Notes under the pieces: generated by a model
What the model saw: only the letters and a program-made list of their open reading frames with translations
Database searches by the model: none
What the model was told of the DNA's origin: nothing
Translations under genes and position numbers: made by a program
Assembly (NCBI RefSeq): GCF_024834045.1
Contig: NZ_JANUXW010000004.1
Location: 85,523-149,522, forward strand
From: Neisseria montereyensis
GTDB lineage: Bacteria > Pseudomonadota > Gammaproteobacteria > Burkholderiales > Neisseriaceae
Length of the DNA stretch: 64,000 nucleotides
Direction: 5' to 3'
Part shown: in pieces, positions 1 to 8,700 of the stretch
Position numbering within the stretch: position 1 is the first letter of the stretch
Layout of the letters: each line of letters begins with the position of its first letter

Positions 1-634
1 CCAAAGTCGCCCCTGTTGTGGCAACATCGTCCACAAGCAAAATTTTACGCTTATTAACGTATTGTTTTTCTATAACAAAAGCATTCTTTACGTTTTTACG
101 GCGTTCCTTTCTTTTTAGCAAGCTTTGCGGTACATGATGCCGTCTGAATACCCTATGGTGTGAAAGCACCGGCCAACCATAAACCCTACCTATTGCCTCA
201 GCCAATCCTTCACTTTGATTAAACCCGCGAAACAGCCGCCTCTCTTTACTCAGCGGCACAGCCAATACCGTATCAATGTTAACATCGCCCAACCAAGGCG
301 GCGGATGCGCCAACATCAAACGGCCCAAAGGCAGCAGCATACTCAAATCGGCACGATGCTTAAAAGCATAAATCATACTGCTTATAGGTGGTGCATAATA
401 AACCGATGTCCATAAACGTTCAAATGGCGGCGGCCTCTGTTGACATTTCCCGCACCCCACCCCACCTGTACTCATACTTGCACAACTCGGACACGTTGTT
501 GACGGGTCAATACGCAATTCAAGTACATCTGCGGCACACGCCAGGCACAGGCCGTCTGAAACAGCATAATCATGGCATAATACACATCGTTGTTCTATAC
601 CCGACACTCCCCACCACCATGAAAGAAAACCCAT
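1..634 (-). CDS. comF: ComF family phosphoribosyltransferase-like competence protein, 3' end beyond window
   Basis: The reverse strand reads openly from an ATG at 634 to the left edge, so the C-terminus is missing. Near the N-terminus are paired cysteines (CVLCH, CLAC, CPSC, CGKC), the zinc-finger part of ComF. At the cut end is LLVDDVATTGATL, the PRPP-binding loop of type I phosphoribosyltransferases. ComF proteins are needed for natural transformation, probably helping incoming single-stranded DNA in the cytoplasm. The only in-frame start candidate further upstream is a TTG before a TAA stop, so 634 is the likely start; GGAA lies about 8 bases before it. Its start codon overlaps that of bioH on the other strand. 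Two uptake sequences lie inside the gene (137-148 and 549-560). Confidence 0.9.
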   Translation of the reverse strand, partial: MGFLSWWWGVSGIEQRCVLCHDYAVSDGLCLACAADVLELRIDPSTTCPSCASMSTGGVGCGKCQQRPPPFERLWTSVYYAPPISSMIYAFKHRADLSMLLPLGRLMLAHPPPWLGDVNIDTVLAVPLSKERRLFRGFNQSEGLAEAIGRVYGWPVLSHHRVFRRHHVPQSLLKRKERRKNVKNAFVIEKQYVNKRKILLVDDVATTGATL

Positions 635-1376
635 GTCAAATTCCGTCAAAAAAGTTTATCTGATACACGGTTGGGCGGCAAACCGTCACGTTTTCGATGA
701 TTTGATACCCCGCTTACCTGAAAGCTGGGATATCGAAGCACTAAATCTGCCCGGCCACGGCGACGCACCTTTTAACGGTTCGTTCCACATTACCGATATA
801 GCTGATGATTTAGCCGAAAAAATTGACGAGCCCGCTTATTTACTCGGCTGGTCACTCGGCGGACTCGTTGCTTTATATACCGCCGCCCGCCATCCCGAAA
901 AAGTTCGTGCATTATGTATCACAACCGGTTTCGCTAAATTTCAGGCGGCGCCGGATTATCCCGAAGGCATACAAACCTCTGCACTAGACAAAATGATTGA
1001 ACTGTTCCAACAAGATTATTACAAATATATAAAACAATTTCTACAGTTACAATTTTTATATACAAAAGAGCGGCAGCCTGTTTTAGAAACAATAATGCCC
1101 GAGATTGCCCAATATGGCCCGCCTAGCGCCATAAAAGCCGCTTTAGATGCCATAATAGAAACGGATATCCGCCCGCTTTTACCGGATATCGATATACCGA
1201 CACTGTTAATATTCGGCGCCAAAGACACCATTGCCCCACCGCGTATGGGCAAATATCTGCAACAACACATGCCGCACAGCGACCTACACGTTATCGAAAA
1301 ATCCGCCCATGCCCCGTTTCTCACGCAACCTGATGAATTTTCTTCATTGCTGACCACATTTTTCGAACAACATTAA
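633..1376 (+). CDS. bioH: Pimeloyl-ACP methyl ester carboxylesterase BioH
   Basis: A 247-residue alpha/beta hydrolase. The nucleophile elbow G-W-S-L-G puts Ser at residue 74; the likely acid is Asp198 (GAKDT) and the base His226 (SAHAPF), the order and spacing expected of BioH. BioH hydrolyses pimeloyl-ACP methyl ester, ending the pimelate stage of biotin synthesis in the cytoplasm. The HGWAANRHVF oxyanion-hole region near residue 12 also fits. It is divergent from comF and the two start codons share CATG. Another small esterase is possible, but length and motif placement support BioH. Confidence 0.85.
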   Translation: MSNSVKKVYLIHGWAANRHVFDDLIPRLPESWDIEALNLPGHGDAPFNGSFHITDIADDLAEKIDEPAYLLGWSLGGLVALYTAARHPEKVRALCITTGFAKFQAAPDYPEGIQTSALDKMIELFQQDYYKYIKQFLQLQFLYTKERQPVLETIMPEIAQYGPPSAIKAALDAIIETDIRPLLPDIDIPTLLIFGAKDTIAPPRMGKYLQQHMPHSDLHVIEKSAHAPFLTQPDEFSSLLTTFFEQH

Positions 1377-1710
1377 TTTCCCTTTTTCAGACGGCCCTGT
1401 ATCTTAAAAAACCTGCATTATTTTTTTATCATAATAAAAACACCATGCTTTTCTTATTATCTCCATGCCGAACAATTATTAACTCACAATATATTCATTA
1501 TTAAACAAGTATAGTTGAAGGCCGCCTGAAACAGGATAATACTTATAAATTAAAAATATTTAACCTTATTTAGGTATAACACCCATTCCAACGCAGTTAT
1601 TTCATCAATTTACATACAAATATGTATTTTTATATAAAAAGCTGGCTGGAAAATTGCCCCATGTGGCCCAACTTAATAAAATACAAACATTTGAATAACA
1701 CAACGCAGGC
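1377..1710. other. Intergenic, AT-rich, upstream of mlaF
   Basis: No gene seen. It holds an imperfect uptake sequence just after bioH (about 1386-1396, reverse strand) and a variant AGGCCGCCTGAA at 1519-1530. The rest is AT-rich leader of the mla operon; I could not assign a convincing -35/-10 pair. Confidence 0.6.
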
Positions 1711-2514
1711 ATGAGCACACCTTTTATCGAAATGAAAAACGTCGCTTTCTCTTATGGAGAAAGACCCGTTCTCAATAATATTAACTTCACCATTGAGCAA
1801 GGGCATTTTGCTGCGGTAATGGGTGGTTCCGGCAGTGGTAAAACCACGCTGATGCGACTGATTACCGGCCAACTCAAGCCTCAAAGCGGACAAGTTTTGA
1901 TTGAAGGGCGCAATATTGTCGAATTCAATGCAAGCGAATTGTACGAACACCGCCGCCGCATGGGTGTATTGTTTCAATATGGCGCACTGTTTACCGATTT
2001 ATCGGTATTCGACAACATCGCTTTCCCCATGCGCGAACTGACCAAACTGCCCGAACCGGTTATCCGCGATTTGGTTATTTTAAAATTAAATGCGGTCGGG
2101 CTACGCGGTGTGGAAAACCTAATGCCTTCCGAGCTTTCGGGCGGCATGTCCAGAAGGGTTGCACTGGCGCGAACCATTGCGTTGGATCCGGAAATCCTGA
2201 TTTACGACGAACCGTTTACCGGCCTTGATCCGATTTCGTTGGGCGTAATCGCACACTTAATCAGCCGTACCAATAAAGCATTACGCTCCACCAGTATTAT
2301 GGTGTCACACGATATCGAACAATCTTTAGCCATTGTTGATCAGGTTGTTTTTCTGGCGCACGGTGAAATTAAGTTTTCAGGATCGCCGCAAGAAATGCGA
2401 AAACTCGATTCACCTTGGGTACAACAATTTGTCGGCGGCCTGCCCAACGGCCCGGTACCATTCCGTTATCCGGCAAGTACCGATTTAAAACAGGATTTAT
2501 TAGGCACGGCATAA
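1711..2514 (+). CDS. mlaF: Phospholipid ABC transporter ATP-binding protein MlaF
   Basis: A 267-residue ABC ATPase with Walker A GGSGSGKTT (38-46), signature LSGGM (142-146) and Walker B ILIYDEP (162-168). MlaF energises the inner-membrane MlaFEDB complex that moves phospholipids between the inner membrane and the periplasmic carrier MlaC, keeping the outer-membrane outer leaflet free of phospholipid. It is the first gene of a compact operon in mlaFEDCBA order, which fixes the identity. Orthologues of this locus in meningococci have also been described as a glutamate uptake system (GltT), so older annotations may differ. Confidence 0.93.
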   Translation: MSTPFIEMKNVAFSYGERPVLNNINFTIEQGHFAAVMGGSGSGKTTLMRLITGQLKPQSGQVLIEGRNIVEFNASELYEHRRRMGVLFQYGALFTDLSVFDNIAFPMRELTKLPEPVIRDLVILKLNAVGLRGVENLMPSELSGGMSRRVALARTIALDPEILIYDEPFTGLDPISLGVIAHLISRTNKALRSTSIMVSHDIEQSLAIVDQVVFLAHGEIKFSGSPQEMRKLDSPWVQQFVGGLPNGPVPFRYPASTDLKQDLLGTA

Positions 2515-2561
2515 ATAACATTACCGGCCGTCTGAAAAGATGAGATGAATATTAAAGAGCC

Positions 2562-3338
2562 ATGAACTTTATCGCAACCATCGGGCATAACACCCTACAA
2601 TTTATCCGTGCATTGGGCAGCGTTTGTTTGTTTTTTATACAAATTCTGTCTAAATCGGGAACAGCCCTAATCCGCTTTAGGTTGAGCGTCCGCCAAGTTT
2701 ATTTTGCCGGCGTTTTATCGGTATTGATTATTGCCGTTTCCGGTTTGTTCGTCGGTATGGTTTTAGGATTGCAAGGTTATACGCAACTATCCAAATTCAA
2801 ATCTGCCGATGTTTTAGGATTTATGGTTGCCGCCAGTTTATTGCGTGAACTCGGCCCGGTATTGGCAGCCATTCTGTTTGCCAGCAGCGCCGGCGGCGCC
2901 ATGACCAGTGAAATCGGCCTGATGAAAACAACCGAACAGCTTGAAGCCATGAACGTAATGGCCGTAAACCCGGTTGCCCGTGTGGTTGTGCCGCGTTTTT
3001 GGGCAGGCGTTTTCTCTATGCCGCTATTGGCTTCGATTTTTAACGTTGCCGGCATTTATGGCGCCTATTTAATCGGCGTCCAGTATTTAGGCTTGGATAG
3101 CGGCATTTTTTGGTCGCAAATGCAAAGTAATATTACTTTTGACTATGACGTATTGAACGGTTTGATTAAATCAACCGTTTTCGGGTTGGCCGTTACACTG
3201 ATTGCCGTCCATCAAGGCTTTCACAGCGTACCCACTTCCGAAGGAATTTTGCGCGCCAGTACGCGTACGGTTGTTTCTTCCGCACTAACTGTTTTGGCTA
3301 TTGATTTTATCTTAACCGCATTCATGTTTACCGAGTGA
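2562..3338 (+). CDS. mlaE: Phospholipid ABC transporter permease MlaE
   Basis: A 258-residue integral membrane protein of the MlaE/YrbE permease family, with several hydrophobic segments from about residue 45 onward. The family-typical stretch LRELGPVLAAILFASSAGG lies near residues 97-115, followed by a conserved E-I-G-L-M-K-T-T-EQ-EAM loop. It forms the membrane core of MlaFEDB. It starts 47 bases after mlaF, with an uptake-like sequence in the gap, and ends 4 bases before mlaD, as expected for one transcript. Confidence 0.93.
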   Translation: MNFIATIGHNTLQFIRALGSVCLFFIQILSKSGTALIRFRLSVRQVYFAGVLSVLIIAVSGLFVGMVLGLQGYTQLSKFKSADVLGFMVAASLLRELGPVLAAILFASSAGGAMTSEIGLMKTTEQLEAMNVMAVNPVARVVVPRFWAGVFSMPLLASIFNVAGIYGAYLIGVQYLGLDSGIFWSQMQSNITFDYDVLNGLIKSTVFGLAVTLIAVHQGFHSVPTSEGILRASTRTVVSSALTVLAIDFILTAFMFTE

Positions 3339-3342
3339 TACG

Positions 3343-3852
3343 ATGAAAAAAAGTGTTTTAGAATTTTGGGTCGGCTTATTTGTTTTATTGGGCATTATTG
3401 CCGTAGGCTTCCTTGCCTTCCGTGTTGCCGGCGGGGTATCCGTCGGCGGCGGTTCCGGAAAGACTTATACCGTATATGCCGATTTTACCGACATTGGCGG
3501 CTTAAAAACCAATGCCCCGGTTAAAGCCGCAGGCGTATTGGTCGGCCGGGTTGGCAGTATCAGCCTAGACCCGCAAACCTATCAAGCCAGAGTCAGCTTG
3601 AATTTAAACAGCCAATACCAATTTAGCAGTGACGTATCCGCACAAATCCTAACGTCCGGCCTGCTCGGTGAGCAATATATCGGTTTAATGCAAGGTGGCG
3701 ATATAGAAAACCTTGAAGCCGGCGATACGATTACCATTACCGCTTCCGCTTTGGTATTGGAAAACCTGATCGGTAAATTCATGACCAACTTTACCGAAAA
3801 AAACGCAAACGGTTCCGATACGGAAAATTCTGTACAAACGCCGTCTGAATAA
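3343..3852 (+). CDS. mlaD: Outer membrane lipid asymmetry protein MlaD (MCE domain)
   Basis: A 169-residue protein with one N-terminal membrane anchor (about residues 7-27) and an MCE domain (about 40-118). The segment YTVYADFTDIGGLKTNAPVK and the later GLLGEQYIGL are characteristic. MlaD forms the periplasmic hexameric ring through which lipid passes between MlaE and MlaC. The last codons before the stop (ACG CCG TCT GAA TAA) are an uptake sequence used as coding DNA. It sits between mlaE and mlaC. Confidence 0.93.
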   Translation: MKKSVLEFWVGLFVLLGIIAVGFLAFRVAGGVSVGGGSGKTYTVYADFTDIGGLKTNAPVKAAGVLVGRVGSISLDPQTYQARVSLNLNSQYQFSSDVSAQILTSGLLGEQYIGLMQGGDIENLEAGDTITITASALVLENLIGKFMTNFTEKNANGSDTENSVQTPSE

Positions 3853-3887
3853 TCTTTAATTAGAAAAACATATAGGAAACATACATC

Positions 3888-4487
3888 ATGAAAAAATCAG
3901 CTTTCTTCAGTGCCCTGAGCATCGGCCTTTTAAGCATCAGCCTTGCCACAGCGGCACCCGCCGACGCCGTTAACCAAATCCGCACCAATGCAACCCAAGT
4001 ATTAAATATCTTGAAAGGTGCCAATGGCAGCAATGATGCAGCTATCCGCCGCAAAGCCGAAAATTATGCTATCCCCTATTTCGACTTCCAACGCATGACG
4101 GCTTTAGCCGTAGGCAATCCGTGGCGCCAAGCCACCCCAGCGCAAAAACGGGCGTTAACCAAAGAATTCCAAACCCTGCTGATTCGTACTTATTCGGGCA
4201 CCATGTTGAAATTCAAAAACGCCAAAGTAACCGTTAGCAATAAACCTATTGTGAACCGCGGCGGTAAAGAAGTGATTGTTCATGCCGACGTTACCCCCGA
4301 AAACGGCCAAACCGTTAAAATGGATTTCACCACATATCAAAGCGGCAACAAATACCGTGCCTATAATGTGGCCGTTGAAGGTGCCAGCTTGGTAACCGTT
4401 TACCGCAATCAATTCGGTGAAACCATTAAAGCCAAAGGCATCGACGGTTTAATTAGCGAACTGAAATCTAAAAACGGCAGCAAATAA
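3888..4487 (+). CDS. mlaC: Periplasmic phospholipid-binding protein MlaC
   Basis: A 199-residue exported protein with signal peptide MKKSAFFSALSIGLLSISLA and likely cleavage around residues 20-23 (TAA). The remainder matches the MlaC/Ttg2D carrier fold, including the YFDFQRMTALAVG stretch and RTYSGTMLKF. MlaC shuttles phospholipid across the periplasm between MlaD and the MlaA outer-membrane complex. A good ribosome site (ATAGGAAA) precedes the ATG. It ends 3 bases before mlaB. Confidence 0.93.
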   Translation: MKKSAFFSALSIGLLSISLATAAPADAVNQIRTNATQVLNILKGANGSNDAAIRRKAENYAIPYFDFQRMTALAVGNPWRQATPAQKRALTKEFQTLLIRTYSGTMLKFKNAKVTVSNKPIVNRGGKEVIVHADVTPENGQTVKMDFTTYQSGNKYRAYNVAVEGASLVTVYRNQFGETIKAKGIDGLISELKSKNGSK

Positions 4488-4490
4488 AAC

Positions 4491-4769
4491 ATGAAATCCG
4501 AAGTACGCAACGGTATTTTATATATAAGCGGCGATGTTACCGTGAAAACGGTCACATCGGCTGTTTATACGCAATTTGAACAGCAATGCCGTCTGAAAGA
4601 AATCGAAGCCATCGACCTAACAGAAGTGTCTCGTGCAGATTCGGCCTGTATTTCCCTATTACTCACTGCATTACGCCTAAAAGGCGATTCGATATCTTTA
4701 CGCGGCGTTCCCGATTCCGTGAGTGCTTTATCCGAATTATATGAAATAAAAGAATGGGTAGCCCCATGA
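4491..4769 (+). CDS. mlaB: STAS-domain protein MlaB
   Basis: A 92-residue single STAS domain. The middle reads IDLTEVSRADSACISLLL, the STAS phosphorylation-loop region with DS. MlaB binds the ATPase MlaF on the cytoplasmic side and is needed for stability and activity of the transporter. It carries an ATGCCGTCTGAA uptake sequence in its coding DNA (4586-4597). Its stop TGA overlaps the mlaA start in an ATGA, indicating coupled translation. Confidence 0.9.
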   Translation: MKSEVRNGILYISGDVTVKTVTSAVYTQFEQQCRLKEIEAIDLTEVSRADSACISLLLTALRLKGDSISLRGVPDSVSALSELYEIKEWVAP

Positions 4770-5656
4770 ATATGAAAAAAACCACCACTATCCCCCTTAT
4801 TGCACTGAGCTTGGCCATAGCACAACCCGCCCTAGCCGAAAGCAATCCCGCCGACCCCTACGAGCCCTATAACCGCACCATGTTTAAAATAAACGAAAAA
4901 GCGGATAAATATATATTCAGCCCGGTGGCACGCGGCTACCGTAAAGTTACCCCCAAACCCGTTCGTACCGGTGTCAGCAATTTTTTCAACAACCTACGCG
5001 ATGTCGTCAGCATGGGCAGCAACCTGCTCAGGTTGGATATTAAACGGGCCAGCGAAGATCTCGTCCGTGTCGGCGTTAACACCACTTTCGGCTTAGGCGG
5101 CCTGATTGACGTTGCCGGTGCTGGCGGTGTGCCCAACAATAAAAACACACTGGGCGACACCTTTGCATCATGGGGTTGGAAAAACAGCAACTACTTCGTT
5201 TACCCACTGGCCGGCCCTTCTACCGTGCGTGACGGTATCGGCAACACCATTACTTATGCGTATCCGGTTAAAAATGCCATTTTTGAAACCGATAAAGCCC
5301 GTGTCGGCACTTCCGTTTTAAACGCAGTCAGCATGCGCGAACAGTATTTGGATTTAACCGACAGCTTGGATGATGCGGCCCTTGATAAATACACTTATAC
5401 CCGTGATGTTTTTATGAAAGTGCGCGCACTGCAAACCGGCGCCACTCTGCCCGCAGGAATGGAAGACGATATTGATATTGATGATTTGGTTGACGAACCC
5501 TCTCCGGAAGCAGAAGCGCCAACGGTTGATCAACAAGAAGATATATCTGCCGATGCCTATAAACCTGTATCCGATATGACACCACAAAGCAGCCTGGCCA
5601 TACCCGAAGAAGCACAACCGCAAGCTTTAGGGATTTGGGTTCCTGATGAGCTTTAA
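4766..5656 (+). CDS. mlaA: MlaA/VacJ outer-membrane asymmetry protein, non-lipidated form
   Basis: The family core spans about residues 25-210 (DPYEPYNRTMFKINEKADKY; later GLGGLIDVAGAGG and DTFASWG). MlaA sits in the outer membrane and extracts misplaced phospholipid for MlaC. I place the start at 4766, the ATGA overlap with mlaB; 4754 and 4772 are in-frame alternatives. The signal peptide ends QPALA before ESNP. There is no lipobox, and I see no cysteine in the whole protein, unlike E. coli MlaA, a lipoprotein. A proline- and acid-rich tail follows the family domain. It is the last gene of the operon. Confidence 0.9.
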   Translation: MNMKKTTTIPLIALSLAIAQPALAESNPADPYEPYNRTMFKINEKADKYIFSPVARGYRKVTPKPVRTGVSNFFNNLRDVVSMGSNLLRLDIKRASEDLVRVGVNTTFGLGGLIDVAGAGGVPNNKNTLGDTFASWGWKNSNYFVYPLAGPSTVRDGIGNTITYAYPVKNAIFETDKARVGTSVLNAVSMREQYLDLTDSLDDAALDKYTYTRDVFMKVRALQTGATLPAGMEDDIDIDDLVDEPSPEAEAPTVDQQEDISADAYKPVSDMTPQSSLAIPEEAQPQALGIWVPDEL

Positions 5657-5683
5657 GGTTATCAATTTACCTGTATAAAAAAT

Positions 5684-5721
5684 GACCGCATATGAGTTGA
5701 ATTGTATGCGGTCGGTTTTTT
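5684..5721 (+). terminator. Rho-independent terminator of mla operon
   Basis: A perfect 9-bp stem (GACCGCATA at 5684-5692 with TATGCGGTC at 5705-5713) is followed by GGTTTTTT. It lies 28 bases after mlaA and marks the left boundary of the AT-rich Avs-like gene. Confidence 0.85.
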
Positions 5722-5724
5722 ATA

Positions 5725-8700
5725 TTACAGAATATTTTCTCTTAGTAAATACCCATGAGCAGAAGCTCTTTCAACCATAAAAGTTAAAATAGTTATAAGC
5801 TTCTCTTTTAATTTAAAATCTCTCTTAATTTTTTCTCTATTCAAGAAAGTAAATTTTCTCAAGATATTTTCTAAATAAAATAAAGTATTAGGCTCCAAAC
5901 CTCTAAGTTCTAAATCAGGTTTTGAAGAAATTATATTAAACAACCAATCTATTCCCTCTTCATGAAATTGACTACCAATTGAATACAGGACTCTTGTGAT
6001 ACTGTAAAGCACTGCGGGATAACTTGGTAAATCCGTAGAAATTCTTTCATATAACCAAAAGTTTTGTGGATTTAAACTATGCCATTTTTTTTGCTTTTCT
6101 CCCCACCATCTCCAAGCTAGTAAATAATTAATTATGATTTGATCACCTGAATCTCGATATAAATTACGGGAAGAAAATATCCCAATAATTTTTGGATAGA
6201 TTAATGCCCAAATATACCAAAAGTTATCATTGCGTTGTATTCTATCTTCCGACAATACTAAATTCTCAATAAAATCAGATAAATATTCATTTATCTTAAA
6301 ATGGATTAAAAATGGGTGGATTAATTCATCAATTTCTTGATCGCTTTTTCTATTCAATAAAATCTCACTAATTTTTTGAAAACCTATTATGCGAGTTCTA
6401 TATAAATTATCATCATGGTTCGATCTATCTTTATCTCTTAATAATTTTTCAGCTAATCGTGGCAAAATTTTATTTAAAATAGCTAAATGTTCTACTTCAT
6501 CTGTATTATTGGGAAGGATTTGAAGTATAACTTCTAAATCTTGTATTCCATGATTTTCTAATTGCTCAATATCTAATTCTATTTTATCTTCATCGCCATC
6601 ATAGACTTTGTTATATAACTCTTGAAACTTTTTAAATCTTACTGATGGTTGATCTCTATAGTTTGGACTATTCCTGGGCTCTAAAACAACCTGATTGAAT
6701 AGTGGCTTATACTGAATATATATGTTTAAAATTTGATTGGCTATATCAGGATTTTTTTGCCAAAGATTTTGCTCATAAATAGAATCGATAGCATAATCAC
6801 TTACTCTGCTAAATCCATTAATAGGATGCTGATCAAAGAATATAAGTATAAATAGCCCTATAAAATCATCTGTTTCTTTAGGAAATAAGTCGATAAGCTT
6901 TGGTAGCGCATGGATACATTCCTCAATGCCATCACTTATTTGGTAGAAATAATAATCTGAAATCAATCTTTCTATACTTCCGACAATCCACTCTTTACAT
7001 AAAGTTTGATCATCCTTTGTAAGCTTATCACTATGCTCAATAATTAATTTTGCACAAACTTTAAATGGCGTGGCTTTATTGAATTGAACAAACTCAGAAG
7101 AATCCTGATTTCTTGATTCTTCAACCAGCTTGTTAATTAACTCTTTCATCTCTTTAAGGGCTAGTAAAGGATTTTCATTATATTTTCTAACACTCTCCGA
7201 TTTCTTCTCATCAAACTTAGTAGCCCACTGTTGTAATGCAAGATATTTAAAAGTTTCATTAATTTGAGATTGTGAATCCTCACTGAGTTGTTTTTGCGAA
7301 TCGGTCAACTCTGTACTGAAATATATTTTACTTCCATCTGCATCATCTATAATTTTAGGCTTCAGCTTTCTTTTATCCATCCGAGTAAAAAGAATACTTT
7401 TTTTAATATCTTCTTCCGAATCCGAAAATGAAGCTTGATGTTTATCAAGAGTACTAAAAATAGCTTCAATAAATTCAGCATTTTCTTTATCAGAATATCC
7501 TTCTACACCTAAAATTTGATATTGCCAACATAACGATTCCAGATCATTCTTTCTATGCGTGTCTTCACAAGTTTTTAAACGTTCTTCGACGTATAGCCCA
7601 TTAGCTATTACATTTAAGCCATACCCAATTGAGTAAAGAGAATTAGCTTGATTTTCAAAATCTCTTCTTCTTGAATCTGCATGAAATAAATCTTTGCTAC
7701 TAAATAATATAAGAGCGATTTGGGGAAATTTGTTTGGATATGCCAAAACAATACTACATACGACCGATGTTAGTGAGCTTGATTTAGCATTTACAAGAAT
7801 TTTTAATAATATTTTCTCTATGATTTCCGGACTTACTTCTACGAATTGCAATAAGAATTTCTCTAACGCCATGTGCATAGATTGAAGTAAATAAGGCGTA
7901 ACAGGGCTTCCCGTCCCACGATACATCATCCATAACGTTAAGCTATGAAATTGGGTTATTTCTTTGTTATTGATAATAAGCGTAATTTCTCTGACATCAT
8001 CTATATTGCTAACAGCATATTTTTCTATGGTTTTATTAGTAAATCTCACAATAAAATCAATAGCTGTTAAAAACCCTTTAGAGTTCAATAACCACCATGT
8101 TGGCGTTTGATACGCACTTGCAGGAGTATAATAATGCGTAGTTGATCGGTGCAATCCATAATGGATTTCTATATCATGCCTATAATTATATAAGGAAGAT
8201 TTACTCTCATTTTTTTCTAGCCAAAAAAACTCACATAATGGAATTATAGATTGAGGCAATAATTGAATTAATCTGCCAGCACGATAAGATTCTTCTACAA
8301 TTATGGAGCAAAGTCTATAATAAGGATGCTCTGATTTAAAACATTCATTTTCAAAAACTATATTGAAGATATCAACTAATTCATCTTGAATCTCATCACA
8401 AGCTAAAAAAATAATTGTGTAAGCTAGTTCTTCTGATTTTCCACGAAGAGATAATGTTTTTTCCAACTCAGCTTCTTTTAATATATACAAAGATAGTAAG
8501 CCTGATAGTCGAGTAGTAATACCTTTATCATGTGCCTGACTCCAAGCCAATAAAACAGGTAAAACTAAATCGTAGTGAGTTTTAAAAAAGTCATCTTTAT
8601 CTTTATGATTATAAATAAACGCAATAGTAGTATCCCAACCTTTGCCTTTAGGTTTAGGGCTATAATTAAGATCACCAACATCACTACAAGCAACTTGTAG

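Noticed and set aside
1501-1530. Correia-type repeat element from TATAG at 1510
   Set aside because: Only the TATAG start is similar; the rest does not follow the Correia terminal repeat.
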